DNA from: Kiritimatiellaeota bacterium B1221
GTDB taxonomy: Bacteria > Verrucomicrobiota > Kiritimatiellia > SS1-B-03-39 > UBA6053
Reading direction: 5' to 3'
NCBI GenBank assembly: GCA_029269125.1
Contig: JARHXX010000004.1
Location: 124,001-188,000 of the forward strand
DNA: 64,000 bases
Position 1 is the stretch's first letter. Each line of letters opens with the position of its first letter. This document shows, one piece after another, positions 62,140 through 64,000 of the stretch. The translations under genes and the position numbers were made by a program. Below the pieces are notes generated by a model. The model was not told the DNA's origin and did no database searches. It saw nothing but the letters and a program-made list of their open reading frames with translations.

Positions 62140-63931
62140 ACGGACTGGTCCATCCGCCAAATCCTTTCATCAGTTTGGCCCGGAATTTTTCTTTCGCTTT
62201 TTCCACCATGGGGAATTGTCCCACATCCTGATAATGTTTGTAGAAATCGGGATGGCGAGTGTTTGGCAGGGGACTGTATCCGGGCCTGAGTTCAAAATTG
62301 CTGGTGTAGGTGTAGGGCCAGATATCGAAGATGGGGAGCATATTGGAGATCGCACCTATAAAACCGCTCATTTTGGAGGAGAGCGATTCTTTTTCATTTT
62401 TTTTCGCCACCACCCAGCTGTTTCCGCCACTGATATCGCGTAAAATATGGGATTTTACGATCTGGGTAAACGCGGGATCCTCGATAACCAGTCCGCATTC
62501 TGTATTCAGAGAAGAGGAGCGGGGATCAAAATTATGGGAGCCGATTTGTGCAAATTTTTCATCCACCACAAAGGTTTTGGCATGAATAGTGAGTTTGGGT
62601 CCATGCGTAAAAAGTTCCAGTGGAAATTCTCTCGATTTGATTTCGTGTTGAATCCGCTCCGGGGAGAGTCCGCTGAGTGCGGGGTAGCCGGGGACATAAT
62701 AAAGCAAATCTTCAGGGTAGGGTTTGAATTCGAATATTTCCAACCCCATGTTTTTGTAGAGTTTCTTGCGGTCTTTAAAGGATACGCCGTATACAATATC
62801 ATGATCCGCAGCTGCCAAACTGTTGCTGGAAAATATAAATTCCAAGTCGGGATGCTTTTCGCGTAATGTCGTGAAGAAACGTTTACTCTTCCTTTGATAG
62901 ATGAGGTAGGGGGACTGAAAAATAATTTGTTGATTGGCCGTCTCAATGACTTTTCCGATAATCTCTCCATAGAGATTGTCATAACTGTTTTTTCCCCTTT
63001 TGAATTTTCCGGGAGGATCCCAAAAAAATCCCATCCGTTCGACGGGGTGCATTTGTAATGCGGGACGCGCAAGTGAAAGCTTATGCGAATTGGCCAGGGT
63101 GAGAACTTCTTGCATCGAATCAGCATCCGCTTTCTGCAGAACACTGAACGCGTCATTGCGTTCGATGGGGAGGCGAGACTGTACGTCCTTAAATTGGGTG
63201 AGGTATACACTATCTTTGTGTTCCCAAAAAGCTTCGAACATTTCATCCATATGAAAGGTGGTCGGGCCGGTGGCGACGACATCCCGGTCTTTAAACACCA
63301 TGAGGGGATGGCGGTCGAAATATTTGTTTTCGTAATTCCGGCCACCGATAATGCCGACTTTATCGTCCACCAGCAGCAGTTTATTGTGCATCCGCCGATT
63401 TAACCGGCGCATTTTCATGATCAGGTTTTCGAGTTTATTGATGGTGCCGGGTTCGGTATAATAGGAAACCGGGCGGAATACCGCAAATTCAAGTCCGGGA
63501 TGGGCGACAGCCATTTGGGCCAAACGGGTATTGCCGGTGATGGGATTGAGAGCGTCCACCAATATGCGGACTTTGACACCGCGCCGGGCCGCTTCGAGGA
63601 GTTCCTGATAAATGATCCGGGTGACCGCATCCTCTTTCCAGATAAATGTTTGAATATCAATGCTCTCAGTGGCGGCACGAATGAGGTGAATGCGGGTGAG
63701 CAGGGCGTCATCGCCCACTTCCAGAAGCATCACATGATGATCCTCCGGTCTTTCATCGGCTAATTGCAAATACGCTGATGGTATAGCGGCCCGGCCATTG
63801 GATGGCGGCGGGACATCTGAAAAATTGCTGAAATGTGACTCAGGATCTTTATGGGGAATGCGCACGCACCCGGTGCTGGAAAGCCCCAAAAGCAGCCCGA
63901 AGAGTCCAACCATCCAAAAACGTGCTTTCAT
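62132..63931 (-). CDS. Phospholipase D-family lipoprotein (cardiolipin synthase-like)
   Basis: A 599-residue lipoprotein with lipobox SSTGC (Cys22). It has two HKD motifs of the phospholipase D superfamily: RMHNKLLLVDDKVGIIGGRN in the first half and IHAKTFVVDEKFAQIGSHN in the second, so a complete bipartite active site. The first domain starts HVMLLEVGDDALLTRIHLIRAATESIDIQTFIW. Family enzymes transfer phosphatidyl groups (cardiolipin synthase type) or hydrolyse phosphodiesters; the exact reaction is undecided. A lipid anchor with HKD domain facing the periplasm is known from YjhU/ClsC-like proteins in Gram-negatives. It is at the right edge, transcribed leftwards. Confidence 0.9.
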   Translation of the reverse strand: MKARFWMVGLFGLLLGLSSTGCVRIPHKDPESHFSNFSDVPPPSNGRAAIPSAYLQLADERPEDHHVMLLEVGDDALLTRIHLIRAATESIDIQTFIWKEDAVTRIIYQELLEAARRGVKVRILVDALNPITGNTRLAQMAVAHPGLEFAVFRPVSYYTEPGTINKLENLIMKMRRLNRRMHNKLLLVDDKVGIIGGRNYENKYFDRHPLMVFKDRDVVATGPTTFHMDEMFEAFWEHKDSVYLTQFKDVQSRLPIERNDAFSVLQKADADSMQEVLTLANSHKLSLARPALQMHPVERMGFFWDPPGKFKRGKNSYDNLYGEIIGKVIETANQQIIFQSPYLIYQRKSKRFFTTLREKHPDLEFIFSSNSLAAADHDIVYGVSFKDRKKLYKNMGLEIFEFKPYPEDLLYYVPGYPALSGLSPERIQHEIKSREFPLELFTHGPKLTIHAKTFVVDEKFAQIGSHNFDPRSSSLNTECGLVIEDPAFTQIVKSHILRDISGGNSWVVAKKNEKESLSSKMSGFIGAISNMLPIFDIWPYTYTSNFELRPGYSPLPNTRHPDFYKHYQDVGQFPMVEKAKEKFRAKLMKGFGGWTSPFM

Positions 63932-64000
63932 AGATTCCTCCTAAACTTTGAGAAGAAGGCATCAAGGACATTCCGGAATTTCAATTTTCAGATATTCCGA

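Overview
The window suggests a Gram-negative heterotroph of the PVC superphylum, most likely a Verrucomicrobiota (Opitutae-like) polysaccharide degrader. The basis is the combination of six intact PEP-CTERM proteins, many secreted or cytoplasmic glycosidases, a pseudopilin, and a complete PVC-type bacterial microcompartment (BMC) locus with class II aldolase. Species-level placement is not possible from sequence reading alone.

Layout. 1-1330: end of sucD, a small membrane protein and tRNA-Asp(GTC). 1330-3170: gene-poor DNA holding an internally deleted IS256-type element with recognisable inverted ends. 3170-8220: a GH31 enzyme, a pseudopilin overlapping a GH71/GH99-like protein, and a PEP-CTERM protein. 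8460-18180 (minus): a six-gene polysaccharide operon (GntR/LacI chimera regulator, large GH-A lipoprotein, pyruvyltransferase-family protein, CE4 deacetylase, GH71/99-like lipoprotein, secreted beta-sandwich protein), divergent from a GH16 gene; two near-identical 22-bp palindromes lie in the shared intergenic region. 21130-27330 (minus): FAD-oxidoreductase plus GH30, then IclR and AraC regulators. 27530-32065 (plus): a GH74-like beta-propeller coupled to an unassigned glycosidase-like protein. 32100-48000: PEP-CTERM genes, GH20, GH2 beta-mannosidase, LacI regulators, a flavin reductase and several decayed genes. 48620-55960: the BMC operon. 55990-63930: FG-GAP, DUF3352-like, trypsin-like, DUF1801 and phospholipase D-family genes.

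How it works together. The accessory part looks like several small polysaccharide-utilisation operons, each with its own local regulator. Cytoplasmic GH2, GH20, GH30 and GH31 enzymes would finish oligosaccharides made by secreted enzymes. The BMC locus encodes PduL, three BMC-H hexamers, three BMC-P pentamers, an acetate-kinase homologue, a CoA-acylating aldehyde dehydrogenase, a class II aldolase and a lactate/malate dehydrogenase. This matches the PVC BMC known to process L-fucose and L-rhamnose via L-lactaldehyde, which suits growth on fucose- or rhamnose-containing glycans.

Notable observations are the remodelled active site of the BMC acetate-kinase homologue, an inverted repeat upstream of the BMC operon, a beta-sandwich module shared by two unrelated glycosidases and inserted in a propeller, and a set of decayed genes (LacI, glycosidase, two PEP-CTERM genes, IS) in the 32-45 kb region and near the left end. 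No CRISPR array, riboswitch or replication origin was recognised.
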